64,000 nucleotides of DNA from positions 1,364,001-1,428,000 of the forward strand of contig JAGMVK010000005.1 in NCBI GenBank assembly GCA_020747065.1. The letters are read 5' to 3'. Origin of the DNA: Cadophora sp. MPI-SDFR-AT-0126 (Eukaryota; Ascomycota; Leotiomycetes; Helotiales; Ploettnerulaceae). Each line of letters opens with the position of its first letter. The stretch's first letter is position 1. This document shows positions 10,280-21,959 of this stretch, one piece after another. A program made the position numbers and the translations under genes. The notes under the pieces are model-generated. The model did no database searches. It was given only the letters and a program-made list of their open reading frames with translations, and had not been told where the DNA came from.

Positions 10280-13071
10280 GCCTGGAGCAAGATTGACTGT
10301 TTGAGTAATGGGACAGACTGAGATAGTAGCGCGTATGAAGCTACCAGGAGATAGCTTGGCTTGTACGCAGTGTTGAAAGTTCAACCACCCTCTTACAGTC
10401 ACCAGAGAGTATATGACCCGATCAAATTCTGGCCCTGTACATAATAAAGTAGAGCCTGGCGACGAGATAGAATAATGTACAAGTGTTTTCTTCAAAGTCA
10501 GAGGACAACCCCAGTCTGAATTTAGATGTTCAAGAGGTGGCAGACCTGGAAGTTGTAAATTGTGACATCCCATTTAAGCGAAGGTGCCAAGAGGAAACGG
10601 TAAACAGAAGAACTTGGACTGCCCGTCCATGGGGAAGAAGTTCCCGGTAGTTCCAAATACACTAGAAATCCCAGTTTGATTGTATAGCATCAGCACTAAG
10701 CGCTTAAATAGGGTCGGCAGATGGGACAATGGCAGGCACAGATAGCAGTTTTGCCAAGACAATCGCTTCTGTGGCTACAGACAGTAGAGCTCATGGCCAG
10801 GGTAAAGGAAGGAGGAGGGATAATCACCAATAAATTCTCAATATTTCTGCGTAAGAAAGTCACCTATTCTATCAATATTCCTGTCCTTCGACAATAGTGA
10901 AGCTCTGATAAAGAGCGTGAACTTGTGAAATTCGCCACCTTCGCTCCTTCACTCACATGGTATGTGTTACTGCTCGATTACCAATCTCTCCCATCCGTTA
11001 CTCATTCTGCTCCCTATAAGTTCCCACCAGGCCATACGGTGCTCTGCAACAGATTGATTGTCCAAGAGTGGCTTTGCCATGGACATCGACTTCCGGATGA
11101 CCTGGAGTACCAGCTAGTCCATAGCCAAGTTCCTGGTGCCATTACAGAGAAGCGACTGGCATACATTCAATTGTGCATCCTTCTTGCCGGCAGGTTATCT
11201 TCTTGCCAACAGACGATATCTGACTGTTGACAATTCAAATGTGCTGGAGTCAGTCTATTCTCTCGGCTGGAGATGAAGTGATTGATGTTAGCTTTCATTG
11301 CCACTTGAGAAGTGTCGAGCGAGAGTCAAACCAATACCCAAAAGGGCATTATGTATCCGTATCAATCAAGAGCGACGTAATAATTCATGGAACTGGAAGT
11401 GTGTTCTAATTTGACAACTATAAGCTATTAAACCAAAGATCAAAGTACTGTTGCATGCAGTCACATGAGTGATCCAGGTCAAATGGAACATTTTGAATTG
11501 AAGGGATCCGAAACCAGGATTTAGAAAGGCTAAAGAAATATCCTTCGAGGAATGCAGTGCTTTTGGGTAGATTTTATGAAGCAAATTAACAACTTAGAAA
11601 CCAGGTGCAAGAAAGCATACACTTATAGACGGTTGCCGGAGAGCGTACAAATGAAAGAGTAAACAGAACTACGAAGGACCAACATATCAAACTCCTCAAG
11701 AACTCACCAGCAATTTGACTCGCAGATCTTGTCCTCGACATAGATCATGGATCACGACCCCATAACCTCACCACTTTCCACTTTCGACCTGCTGAACAAT
11801 GCTTCCCAACATCTCCTCCAACAACATCAATTTCACAAATCCACCTGATTAATCCATCTTCACCGCCGACGGCTCCCACACTCCACTTCTCGCAACCCTA
11901 GCACGAGCTAAACACCGTTTCGCAAAGATCCAACCCAAGTTCGAATTCCAGAAACATCCCAGAAAATCGGATATATGCCCCAAAGCAGTGACCGCTATGC
12001 GGCCTTTCGGAGCTCTTAGGTCATCAGCCAGTGAGCATCCAGTCAGCAAAATCAAGCAACGTAAGGTTTGCACTTGAACTTTGACAGATGCACGCGCGAC
12101 GAGCGACGGTGCCGCTGAAGATTCTGACGGGAATGTGGATGATTTGTGGAGATGTGGAGATGTTCTGCACGGCACTGACTTGGTGATGCGCAGTGATGAT
12201 CTGATAAGATTGCTTGACAGCATGAGATCAAAGCAGGTGATGATGTGCCGAGGTTTAACCCTTGTATGTCTGCTTGAGGCATATCCTGTCTTCTTTATGT
12301 TCCGAGTCAGAGTATTGGAAATAGCTGTAAGAACATGGGGTCGAAAACAGTAATGAAGGGGAAATTGCCCGAAGGAGAGCAGGCAGAACGAGAAGAGTAT
12401 CGACGGATGAAAGAAATCCCCTACTGCCTCTTTCAGCAGATCTGCAATCCCTCTGCCGACTGCCGGCTCCCAAAGTGGAAGGAGGGGTTTATCACAAGGT
12501 AACATGGCATTTCCCGTTGAAGGCTGAGTAGGTGTAGGTGCAGGGTGAGATGCACATGGGTCTAGGCTCGAGGGATAAAAGCTGTGAGTGGAGTGCCGGT
12601 CCCTTTTTCTCCTTTTCTCCTCGAGACTTCAAGGTGAGATATGCAGCTGGCTAATGAATGATTGGGTGACGATTCTTCTCATGTGCTTGTTAGAGAAGGG
12701 ACCTGGCTAAAGCTTATCACAACTTACTATAGACAGGGCCGAATCTCCGGTCTGGCCCGTCATCTGGTCTGGTTGCATTTTGTACCGTATTTTCTCCGTC
12801 TGTTATGATGCTTATTCCTTGTGCTCCGGTGAGGAGTGTGTGAGGGGGTGTGTTTGTATTGCCGGAATGGACGGAATCAGGTAGGTATAAAAGATGTTGT
12901 TTCCCGGCGGGAAGTGTAATTTTGCAATCTATTGCATTGCCCACTTGTCTATCTCTCTATAAGTTGATAAGTAAATTCATTTTGTGTAAGTAGCCATACA
13001 AGTCTTGTAGCTTTGGACCAAGTTGCTAATTGAGAAATAGTCTTCAAAATTCCACCTGAACATTCGTCACC
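10280..13071. other. Gene-poor interval; possible broken small gene at 11747-12070
   Basis: No well-supported gene is present in 2.8 kb. An ATG at 11747 opens a short frame (MDHDPITSPLSTFDLLNN...) that stops after 34 codons. From about 11859 another frame is open with a protein-like basic stretch (FTADGSHTPLLATLARAKHRF). The two could be one small gene broken by a stop and frameshift, but no homologue is known to me. The 218-codon minus-strand frame at 11849-12505 is read as its shadow. Confidence 0.3.
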
Positions 13072-13430
13072 ATGCACTTCCCAGCTCTCCTCTCCGCAGC
13101 TTCACTCCTCTTAACTGCATCGGGCATTGTCCTTCCCTCCACTTTAGAACAGGTACATCCTCGTCTCATATTCTGCCCAAACATCTCGCTAACATGACTC
13201 AGCGCCAATCGTCCACAACAGCAATCGACACAACACCGCTTCTCCTGGGCGCGTGCTTAGCGATGGGGACTTGCTACTACGACGGGGATCAAAAGGGCTG
13301 CTACACTGCTGGTTGTGGCAATATGAGCTTGCTGGGAAGCATCTGCTCGTGCAATGATGATGTCCAGAAGGCATTGAATGTACAGCTCCAGAAGGGCGCG
13401 AAGCTGTGGCCTGTGAAGTGCCCATACTAG
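13072..13430 (+). CDS. Small cysteine-rich secreted protein, function unknown
   Basis: Predicted CDS join(13072..13152, 13203..13430), 102 aa. The first exon encodes a clear signal peptide (MHFPALLSAASLLLTASG). A 50-nt intron with a GCTAAC branch site follows. The mature protein has seven cysteines in the order GAC, GTC, KGC, AGC, SIC-S-C and a final VKC near the C-terminus. Such small Cys-rich secreted proteins in fungi may act in the cell wall, as effectors or as antimicrobial proteins; nothing in the sequence decides between these. It converges with bos1. Confidence 0.65.
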
Positions 13431-13723
13431 GGAGAGCAATGGGAGGAGTGCTAAGTGAGGTGTTGCTGGAGAAGGCTTGAAGGTGCTCACTTGAGCATCT
13501 AGGAGGATAGTGTAGGGAAGAGGAGATATGAAGATGATACCAAGAAATGAAGCAACCGAATGCCAAGCAGATTGCAAGTGAATTGCGAAGCATCTTTCTC
13601 ATATACTTCAATATGCAACAGCTGCTGGATTGCTTCTCCCAAAAACGCCAAACGCCTCGCTGAAATTTCCCAATGGTACAGCCATCTTGCCCATTCCTCT
13701 CCATCTCGATTGGTATGTGGCTC

Positions 13724-14515
13724 TCATCGCAGGTAGTGCAGCACCAACCAGCAGAATCCGAAGAAGATCACCACGCCCGCCCAGAAGATCCACTTGTCCT
13801 GCTTCGCCCTCCGCTCAATCATACGTATCGTGTCTCCACTGACTCCCAACGTGTTCGCAACACTGTAGAGCCTCTTCTGAGTTCCCTTCAAAATCTCCCT
13901 TTGCTGTCCCAAATCGCCCAAGACCGCCTGACCACGCGCCAGATACTCGTCCAGTGCCGTATGTGTGTTCGCGAAGAAGTTCTGTTCCCTCAAAGCATGG
14001 TTCTCTCTTGCCTGATCCCCCGACTGCATGCTCAGGCTCGATTGTCCTCCTTCTTTAGGCGCCCATGGGGAGCTGACATTTGCATTCGCTGCGACAGAGG
14101 CATTGGAGTATGGGTTGTCTGGCGTGGCGGTATGATGTGGCCTCCGTCCTAGTAATTCCTGCCTGTTGACACTACTCTGCACATCCTCATTCTGCAATTT
14201 CAGCTCCTTGAACTCTTCTCTGAAAGATTGAAGTTCTGCTCGAAATGACTTGAGACGCTCTTCTGCTTTCTCCTTTTTCGAGGGATTGAGCTCGGATTTG
14301 ATGAGGTCGGCGTAAGAATCAAGGGTTCGTGAGAAGGAGGTCAGGGAGGCAGATATTTGGCCGAGGAAAGATGGAGATAGGGGTTGACCGGTTGTTGGAG
14401 AAGAGAGGTCGCGTTTGAGGGACGTGGATTGCTTGAGTGCGGTATTGAAGAGAGTGTTCTGGAATTTGGTTAATTGACTTGGTCCTTGATTTTCATGCTG
14501 AATAGGATTTACCAT
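13724..14515 (-). CDS. bos1: Bos1/membrin-type Golgi SNARE
   Basis: Predicted CDS complement(13724..14458, 14513..14515), 245 aa, the usual length for Bos1. This v-/t-SNARE acts in ER-to-Golgi vesicle fusion. After splicing, the N-terminus reads MNTLFNTALKQSTSLKRDL, as in fungal Bos1. A middle coiled coil (around FREEFKELKLQNEDV) is followed by the SNARE motif (LGDLGQQREILKGTQKRLYSVANTLG) and a C-terminal membrane anchor (WIFWAGVVIFFGFCWLVL). The first coding exon is only the ATG: the 54-nt intron (14459-14512) begins directly after it. Because the intron is in frame and open, a naive reading starts further upstream with extra residues that do not fit the family. Confidence 0.88.
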   Translation of the reverse strand: MVNPIQHENQGPSQLTKFQNTLFNTALKQSTSLKRDLSSPTTGQPLSPSFLGQISASLTSFSRTLDSYADLIKSELNPSKKEKAEERLKSFRAELQSFREEFKELKLQNEDVQSSVNRQELLGRRPHHTATPDNPYSNASVAANANVSSPWAPKEGGQSSLSMQSGDQARENHALREQNFFANTHTALDEYLARGQAVLGDLGQQREILKGTQKRLYSVANTLGVSGDTIRMIERRAKQDKWIFWAGVVIFFGFCWLVLHYLR

Positions 14516-15719
14516 CTTGTCGTAAGCGGAAAAGTTCACACAGAGCTTCGATTTTGAGAATACTGTGTGACTATAGATTAGGAGGCACTGTGATCTTTGG
14601 TGATATGAAGGCGAAGACGTGAATGCCTAGACGTGGTGAACATGTCCTTTCTGAAAGGACAACATTTAAAATTCCGGAGCCTTGTCCCCTCGCCGTGGTA
14701 CGATACGCCCAACGAATCGGCCTCCAGCCTGACTGTGGCTGGTGGCAGTGTGGCGTTAGCATCGGGCTGGAAATCCAGTTTTTCCGATCTCCGATTTCAT
14801 ACGTAGGGCGGAACGTCACTGTTTTAGCGATCTTCAGGGACTGGATCTGGACCTGGACCCTGGAAAAACGACACAACTGCCTCCCAGACTGTGGTGATGA
14901 GCAGCCTGTGGCTTTCGTACTGTTTCCACTTGGCGCCGTATTGGAGCGTACCGTACCGTATCAGATTTCCGTCCAAGACCTCGGTAGGCTATTCTCATAG
15001 CCACATGTCAAAGAGGCAACCATGAAATGCCCACGGGTTGATTGGCAGATCATGGTTGGGTTTGCCTTGAGCCAGATGGCACGTACCAGAGGGTTGCGTC
15101 TTGGATCGCCAAACTGGGAAGTTGGGAACTTTCCCATATCCACCCTCACATGCCAACTCTCTTTCCTCGACAGCGAGCCTGCAAACTCAATTCCACATCA
15201 TTAACCTCCTTCATTTCAGGCACGAAGGTCAAGACAAGCCGCAACGAAGCCAATTGTCGGTCACGATCTGCCTCTTGAGAGTATTTGAATATTATAGTAT
15301 TCTTTTTGCTGCGCCTCCAAGCACTCGATCCATTCACCGCATCACCGCATCACCGATTCCTACCCAGGGCCGTTGCAAGAAGTCAATCTTTGCTGCCGTT
15401 GCTCACCATTTGGACCCAATCACTACAAAGATCAAATCGGAAAGTTGCACAAACGAAGTGCCACAATCGAATCTTTATCTCTTGCGCAACAGTCAGCTTC
15501 CAAGATAGGCAACGCCTTCGTGCGCCGTCCAACACAAGAATTCCAACCACCTGGTTGGATAGCAGGATCAAACAGTTGCTGTGAGCCAGCAGACTACGGC
15601 TCAGTCCATAGAGGAATGGTAGCAGCGACGGCATCACAATGTGCGTTCCCCCTCAACACCTACCTCTTCCCCGCTGACGATGCCGAACAGAAACCCAAAC
15701 CCATCTCGAAAATTCAAAA
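14516..15719. other. Intergenic, divergent promoters
   Basis: This interval separates bos1 (-) and the small membrane-protein gene (+). Several overlapping short frames occur at 15022-15580, but they have no family features. The stretch at 15600-15719 directly before the next ATG is C-rich, as in fungal leaders. Confidence 0.45.
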
Positions 15720-16271
15720 ATGCCGACCCTCACGACCACCTATCTCCTCCCTGCCATACTCCTTAATCCCGCCTTCGTCCTCCATCTCTTCAATACGTTC
15801 GTCTCGCATATGATGCCTCCCCCACCCTCAGTCTCTCACTCCCCGCATCCTTTCATGGAGAGTCTCGGCCCTGTTCGCAACGCCCCTCCCTACCTCGATA
15901 TGCACGCGGACGATCAACTATGCTGGGGCTACACAGTCGTCATGGTCTTAGTGCAGGTCCTTGCCTTTGGACGTGTGAGCGATAACAGAGTGCAAAGAAA
16001 GAGTGCCAAGGCGGCTAAACTTGAACGTGAGAGAATCAGGAAGGAGAAACTCGAGAAGGCCGTTGAGGTTAGGAAGCAAACTGCTTCAAATGTCAATGGA
16101 CATGCGAATGGAACTTTGGATGGTGCTTGCGATATTCCTGGAGAGCAGAAACTCCCGAATGGTATTGCGAATGGTGGAATGACGAATCAAGTATCATCGG
16201 ACGAGCGGAGGAAGGACTTTGATAGTGATGAGACGATGACTGAAACGAGTGAAGAAGAGATGATACCGTAG
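15720..16271 (+). CDS. Small membrane protein with charged coiled-coil tail, unknown
   Basis: A single exon encodes 183 aa. Two hydrophobic segments lie at about residues 5-32 and 68-85 (WGYTVVMVLVQVLAFGRV). A highly charged Lys/Arg/Glu stretch around residues 90-120 is likely a coiled coil, and the Asn/Gly-rich tail ends in an acidic DSDETMTETSEEEMIP. I do not recognise the family. It looks like a conserved fungal membrane protein rather than a chance frame, because hydrophobic, basic and acidic segments are clearly separated. The topology suggests an N-terminal membrane part and a cytosolic tail. Confidence 0.55.
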   Translation: MPTLTTTYLLPAILLNPAFVLHLFNTFVSHMMPPPPSVSHSPHPFMESLGPVRNAPPYLDMHADDQLCWGYTVVMVLVQVLAFGRVSDNRVQRKSAKAAKLERERIRKEKLEKAVEVRKQTASNVNGHANGTLDGACDIPGEQKLPNGIANGGMTNQVSSDERRKDFDSDETMTETSEEEMIP

Positions 16272-17584
16272 CTTTGGCTATGATACCTTGCCTGCTTTCA
16301 TCTGCTTTGGGATGGTGGGCCAGCTGTTAGATTGGTTCTTGTTGGAAAAACTGGCGAGCATGGCGTTTTTGGGAAGGCTTAGGATCATCGGCATACGATA
16401 TTGGAGTTTTCGAGGTCTGCTTGCAGCATTCATGGATAGAGAGAGTGGTAAGAAACAATGCGACGAGTTCTCATGTTGTTCGTGGCTGAGTGCGGTACCG
16501 AATCCAAACACGGCGCGGGGTCATGCTTCTTTGAAATCCCCGAGTAAAAGCCCCCGATCAGAGGCATCGAGAAAAAATAGCCGAAACAGACAAACTCACT
16601 GAACGATATTGAAATCATAAGGAAACAAGAAGGAAGGGGATCTCAGGAACTAAGTAGTTTACAGGAGTCATACCGACAGTTCCGATTCACATGCCAGTGG
16701 CTGACAAATTCGTATCCGCACTCGCAAGCTCGGTCGCTTTCGCAACCCAATACTGAAGTCCGCTGCATTAGCCCAATATAGAAAGAGCCTAGCAGAGTCG
16801 AAGAGAGATACTACAGTTCTTCCACATAACTATTCTGCTTTTGACTGTTTTACCTGGCTTTCCTATCTGCGTGGTGAGCGAGTTGAAAGTGGTTTCCGCA
16901 CTTTGGAGATCAACCGGTGGTTCTGGCGTTGTAATTGGTTCGCTTGCTTACTGAGGGGGAACTTCAAAGCTGGTTATTTGTTTACTTTTTGCTACTGCTC
17001 TACTATTCTGTCGGCCTTGGGATGTCTGTTGTCTCATTCTCCAGTCTGAAATCTATGCTAGGTATTGGCTAGGATCAATGGTTGCTTGCAGAGATATTTG
17101 ACGCAAGTGGCATGCAAACCACACATCTCACAGAACTGGTACCCACCTGGTTCATGGCCATTATGACCATTGAGCACCCGTGATGATGACTTTATAACTA
17201 AAGCAGTCAAGTTCGCTCTCATGAGTTAGTTTGACTAGGTATGCTAGTCGTTGTCAGATTTTGTGGACTCAGATGCACGTATCGTACAAGCATCCAATCG
17301 GAAGCTTGGCATAAGCTTTCAGAGGGTTAAGATCCGCGTGCCTGGGGCGAGAGGTAAGCATAGACGGGATGGCCACTTCCAACAACATTTCAATATGTAC
17401 AACGACTGAAGTGGGGCATCAATTATAGCATTTAAGCACAGTTGGAAGACTGGTATCTCTTGATCACTTTTCGCTGCGGTATCCTTTAAAACTTTCATCC
17501 CCAAAGACTCGTGTCGATTTATATCATACTATCTTACGCTTCAACCCCAGAGTCAACACCAGCCTTCCGCCTCCAGGATTCAAT
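16272..17584. other. Intergenic region, no gene seen
   Basis: No coding region with family features was found in this 1.3 kb. It lies between two plus-strand genes and probably holds the 3' UTR of the first and the promoter of the aldo-keto reductase. Confidence 0.5.
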
Positions 17585-18914
17585 ATGGCAAACACCAAGT
17601 CACGACCTTCTCTCATCCTGGGTCTGGGCTTAGTATCTAAAGATCCTTCCAATGTCGAACGCCACAGGGAGCTTGTCGCCGCAGCAAAAGAACTCAACAT
17701 AAAAGTCATCGACACTTCAAGAGTTTATGTGAGTTCCTCACTTAGGTGTGCGTAAGTTGTGCTTAAAGTCTGATAATTTTTGGAAGGGAGGTGGTTCATC
17801 AGAAGAATTCATCGGCAAAGAAGGCTTGTCTTCGGAATTCGACATCGTCACCAAGGCGCGGATGGGACTTATTCCCGGTGGTGCATCGAAAGAGGGGATC
17901 TTGCAATCGTGGAAGGAAAGCGAAGAGGCTTTGAAAGTGAAGAAGGTAATCTTTTGCTCCTCTTCGTTGGAATGTATCGACTTAGTGTGAACTCTGCAGG
18001 TGAAATACTACCTCCTGCATGTCCCAAACGATACCACACCGATCGGCGAGACATTGGAAGGCATTCAAGCCTTATACCTAGCAGGCCACTTCGAGCAGGT
18101 AAGTCCCTACACACACTATGTCAATCTCAACACAGTGCCTCCACATCACTGACCCCCACCGCAGTTTGGACTTTCCAACTTCACCCCCACCCAAGTCGAA
18201 GAATGCCACACCTACATGTCCACCCACTCCTACACCCTCCCCACCGTCTACCAAAGCATCTACTCCCTCTCAGCACGCCTCAACCAGACGACGCTCTTCC
18301 CTCTGCTCCGTACCCTCAACATCTCGATCCAATCGTACTCCTGTCTGGGCTCTGGTTTCCTCGTCCGCACACCCGCCCAAATTCGCGCGGGAGAGGGGAA
18401 TTTCAATAGGGGGACGGTGTTGGGTAAGATTTTGCAGAGTATGTATGGTGGGGAGAGATATTTGGAGTTCTTGGAGAGGTTTGGTGCCTTGGTAGAGGAG
18501 ATGGGCGTGGGAGAGACGAGGGTGGGTGTTGCGTATAGGTGGGTGGTTTGGCATGGGGGTTTAGATGGGGAAAAGGGGGATCAGGTTGTTGTCGGGGCGA
18601 GTAGTGCTAAGCAGGTGAGTTTAAAGTCCTCCATTGTCCTGGATCATGGGATTTTGGGCTCTAGTCATTGAGATATATCTTCGAATTAGACTCTTGATTT
18701 CTTTCAGCTCATTGGATCCTGAATCCGCCTGTTGCTGACACGAAAGTAGCTCCGGGAAACAGTCAAGGAGATTGAGAAGGGTCCGCTCGAAGAATGGGTC
18801 ATACGAAGGCTGGATGAGATGTGGAAGGATGTTGAAGACGAAGCACCTGAGAATAATTTCGTGACGTTTGCGAAGTTGGTGAAGGCTGGCGAGCTATCTG
18901 GAGCTACACATTAG
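17585..18914 (+). CDS. Aldo-keto reductase
   Basis: Predicted CDS join(17585..17728, 17787..17945, 18000..18098, 18165..18614, 18750..18914), 338 aa. Enzymes of this NAD(P)H-dependent family reduce aldehydes and ketones in the cytosol. The catalytic tetrad is visible: D43 and Y48 (VIDTSRVY), K71 (VTKARMG) and H108 (YYLLHVP). GLSNFTPTQVEE and the C-terminal VVVGASSAKQLRETV segment match the usual barrel and NADPH-binding region. Its short N-terminus and overall layout resemble the aflatoxin-aldehyde-reductase (AKR7-like) branch; the substrate is unknown. The last intron (135 nt) is longer than the others (54-66 nt). It is the last intact gene before the AT-rich block. Confidence 0.87.
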
Positions 18915-19400
18915 CAGTATCAGGAGAACGTTGATATCAAGAAATTGGTGGTGACAAAACGCCGAGACTCAAGCTCGTGCAGTGGAATATTTGTACAATT
19001 ACAGGTTGTTATATATGAAGATATTTGGAAGAGGCTTCAATTTTTTCCCTTGGCATATATAAACGAGAACAGAGACAGAAGTCTATCTTACATTGAGCGA
19101 TTTGTGGATCTCTTTCTTAAAAAACTAGTCACGTGAAGTACGTTGATTGGTTATACGTTTACAGACCGTGCGAAGGTAAGAACACTAAAATCCTTAGTTT
19201 ACATATCCGTAAGAGGCCGTAGCTACCTGTAATATATTTCCCAGCTCCTAGAATGTGTTAATAATTAATTTACTTTGAAGTAATAGACTCTTCTTCACCT
19301 CGATAGTATATAAGATGCAATTAAAATCGCTCTACGTAAGATTTTCAGACGAATCACGTTAAAGGATAATATAAAATATATTATAGGTATATAGTATAGT

Positions 19401-19657
19401 TGTGACGGCTCAACGGAAGTTCATTGATAGCTACAATATAAAGTAGAAAAGACAAGGAGAAAAGAGGTTTTGAAAGGAGCTTTTAGCTTAAGTATAGAAG
19501 GCGCGGCCGCTAGTTCTATTGTAATGTCGTGTCCAGTTACCTCTTATGACTCCTAAGTCCCGTGATCTGTGATACGCACGTGATTATGCAGATTATTCGT
19601 TACACCTAAGTCCCGTGATCTGCGATACGCACGTGATTACGCAGATTATTCGTTATA
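19401..19657 (-). repeat. LTR of E1 (3' LTR, minus orientation)
   Basis: A 257-bp sequence with ends tgtgacgg and cgttata. Its inverted copy of the same length lies at 24673-24929. It contains two tandem copies of a unit of about 54 bp starting cctaagtcccgtgatctg (near 19553 and 19606), each with a CACGTG palindrome. The right border abuts a tract whose complement is aaggaggggagtag, the polypurine tract of the minus-oriented element. Confidence 0.85.
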
Positions 19658-21737
19658 CTACTCCCCTCCTTGAGGAAGGCTTATCCTTAAGTTATGAAAG
19701 AATTACTTCCGAGTCTTTAGTAATATTACTATATTATCTTCTAGTTTGTTGTAGGCGTTGTTATTCTCCGATTTCTATATTGTAATTTAGTACTCTAAGA
19801 GCCTTAGTAGGCTTAGGAGTATAGGATTTTTTTAATGGAAATCTTTAAGTTTATATAGGTAAGTATAAAAGTTTATAGTAGGGTAGAACTTAGGGTCTAG
19901 GTCGAGTCCCTTTTAGTGTACTTAATAGTGTAATATACTGTCCTATTTAAGGCGGATATCTAAGATATTCTAGACTTTCTATTCTTGCTTTGCGTTAATA
20001 GTAATTATTTCTTCTTAATTAGCTTAGATTTAGCTTAGTAAGGGATTATTATTATAGTACTATAATTTATTTATAGAGAATACTAGATAAACCTTAATAG
20101 ATTCAGGTAAATTTAATTGATAAGAGTGATTTTCTTTTTATAAAACTCGATATAAGCTAGCCTATTAGTCGTTTAGCTTCTTTTTTAGCTAGTGGATTTT
20201 CTAGTTTTTAGTAGTTACTTAGACCTAGTCTCTTACTTCCTAATTAACTTCTTAATAAGACTTATTTATATCTTACTATTTCTTTTTCTATTAGTCTTTT
20301 AAGAACTGCTTAGCTTTCTCCTATATTACCTCGCATTACTTTATAAAGACTTAAGCCTTAGTAATATTTAGCTTTTCCGTAATTATGAGTTCTGGCTTAG
20401 GTTATAGTCTATTCTAGTCCTAGCTTATACGCGGCTCGTATCTATACTTAAGCTAGTAAGGAGATATACCTAGGGACTCGTAAGGTAGTATTAGCTAGGT
20501 ATAGTCTATTATTAGTAGAAGCTTAGATTAGTTATCCTAGTAATAGTTTACGAAGGAGCGAAGTCTCTAATCTAAGTACTAATTTATAATTTTAGTCTAG
20601 CTATTAATCTAAGCGTAGTGAATTATAAAGAATTTAACCTTAATACTAAGGATTTAATAAAACTTATACTAAAAAAAAGAAATAAATTAAGGTCCTTTAT
20701 CTAATACAATTATCTTAGGTAGACTATTAAATCTCTAGTAATTCGTAATGAATAGTTAAGCTAAGTTACAGGAAGTATATATAGAGTAGTACAGGATTAA
20801 TACAGCTTCCTTAAAGAATTAATTTATCACGACTAATATTAAGTTGTACTTAAACTTATTCTTTAACGTGTTTTTAAAATCTATTATTAAGTATTATTAA
20901 GATTAGTCTGGGATTAGTAGAGGGTATAAGTAGCTAAGCGTTTTATCTCATTAATAATTAGCGTAATTATAAGCTAAGTAGTTAGAGATAAATCTAGTAA
21001 TATCTTTAAGTATCTTAGACTAATAGTACTTAATTTTAAGAAGCTTAAAAGTCTTTGATTTCCTAGGGTAAGCGGTAGAGAGCTAATCGTGTATATACTG
21101 GATTAATTATATACAAAGATAGTTTATATTAAGTACTTAAAGGCAGCTCTTATATAAAAGTAGTCTGTTATCCTGAAGCGTGTATTAAGAATTAGGTTCT
21201 TATAATTCTTAGTACTAAATAATTAGAGCTTTATAAGTTTAATTAATATAGATTAGCTCCGTAATAAAGTTTATCTCCTTATCTATATTGAACTTTATAG
21301 AGGCTAGGATACAGATATTAAGTAATTGATCTAATTTATAGAGGATACAGGGGTCGATTTAGTCTAGGTAAATTAATATATAGGTACAAAGTTCCTCCTT
21401 TATCTTAATTTAACCTCTAACGTCTTATTCGCGGCGTAATAGTGCGTTAGTAGTAGTGTTCTAATTACTTAGGTGATATATTATTATAAAGTAGAAGTCT
21501 ACTAGAATTTCGAACTACTTTACTTATCTTTTTGTAAACTTCTTAATAATTATGAAGTATTCTAAGGCCTTATAATTCGAAAAGATCTAAAAGCGCTAGT
21601 AACTAGACTAGGATACTAGTTCTATACGCTAGTAAGTTAAGGACTATATAATCACTAATATTTCCTTATTATAAATATTATAGTTTAGCTTAGTAAAGCT
21701 TATTATTTTAGATAAGAATAAGACTAGGTACTAGTTA
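19401..21737 (-). mobile_element. RIP-degraded Ty3/Gypsy element E1, 3' part (RNase H to 3' LTR)
   Basis: Read on the minus strand, this part begins with the middle of RNase H (a degraded DHKALEYF-type motif near 21530-21560), continues into the integrase region and ends in a polypurine tract next to the LTR at 19401-19657. All frames carry many stops of the RIP type. It is the displaced continuation of the part at 24673-28614: joining the complement of base 21732 to base 28614, counting one copy of the 5-bp target site, gives an uninterrupted RNase H frame. The flank 19396-19400 is atagt, close to the rejoined other flank atagg. Confidence 0.8.
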
Positions 21738-21959
21738 TGTAACGACGCAATATTACTAAGTGCAGTATCAAGTATGGGAGCAAGAGGGTAGGCAAATAGT
21801 AATATTATAGGTCTGGTACGAAGGAAACAAGAAGGTAAGGAGCCCTCACAGGAGGAGCGGTCCTATATATACACGAATCTGGTCCGGCTTCCGTCCGGTA
21901 ATATTCCGGCTAAACCTGAGTACCCCTATTTCCAGCACTTCCGTCACTTCAACGTTACA
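21738..21959 (-). mobile_element. Solo LTR of the intact Ty3/Gypsy family
   Basis: This 222-bp sequence is the reverse complement of the LTRs at 28615-28836 and 36154-36375 and, as read, matches the 5' LTR at every base, including the one position where the two LTRs differ. Ends are TGTAACG and CGTTACA. Flanks are agtta (left) and aacac (right), which are not a target duplication of each other but match, inverted, the two flanks of the intact element. It lies inside old RIP-degraded sequence yet is not mutated. Confidence 0.93.

Noticed and set aside
10139..10573. 144-codon minus-strand open frame.
   Set aside because: It overlaps the HsbA-like gene's second exon antisense and shows no domain.
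11849..12505. 218-codon minus-strand open frame.
   Set aside because: No family features, unusual composition, and it overlaps a more protein-like stretch on the plus strand.
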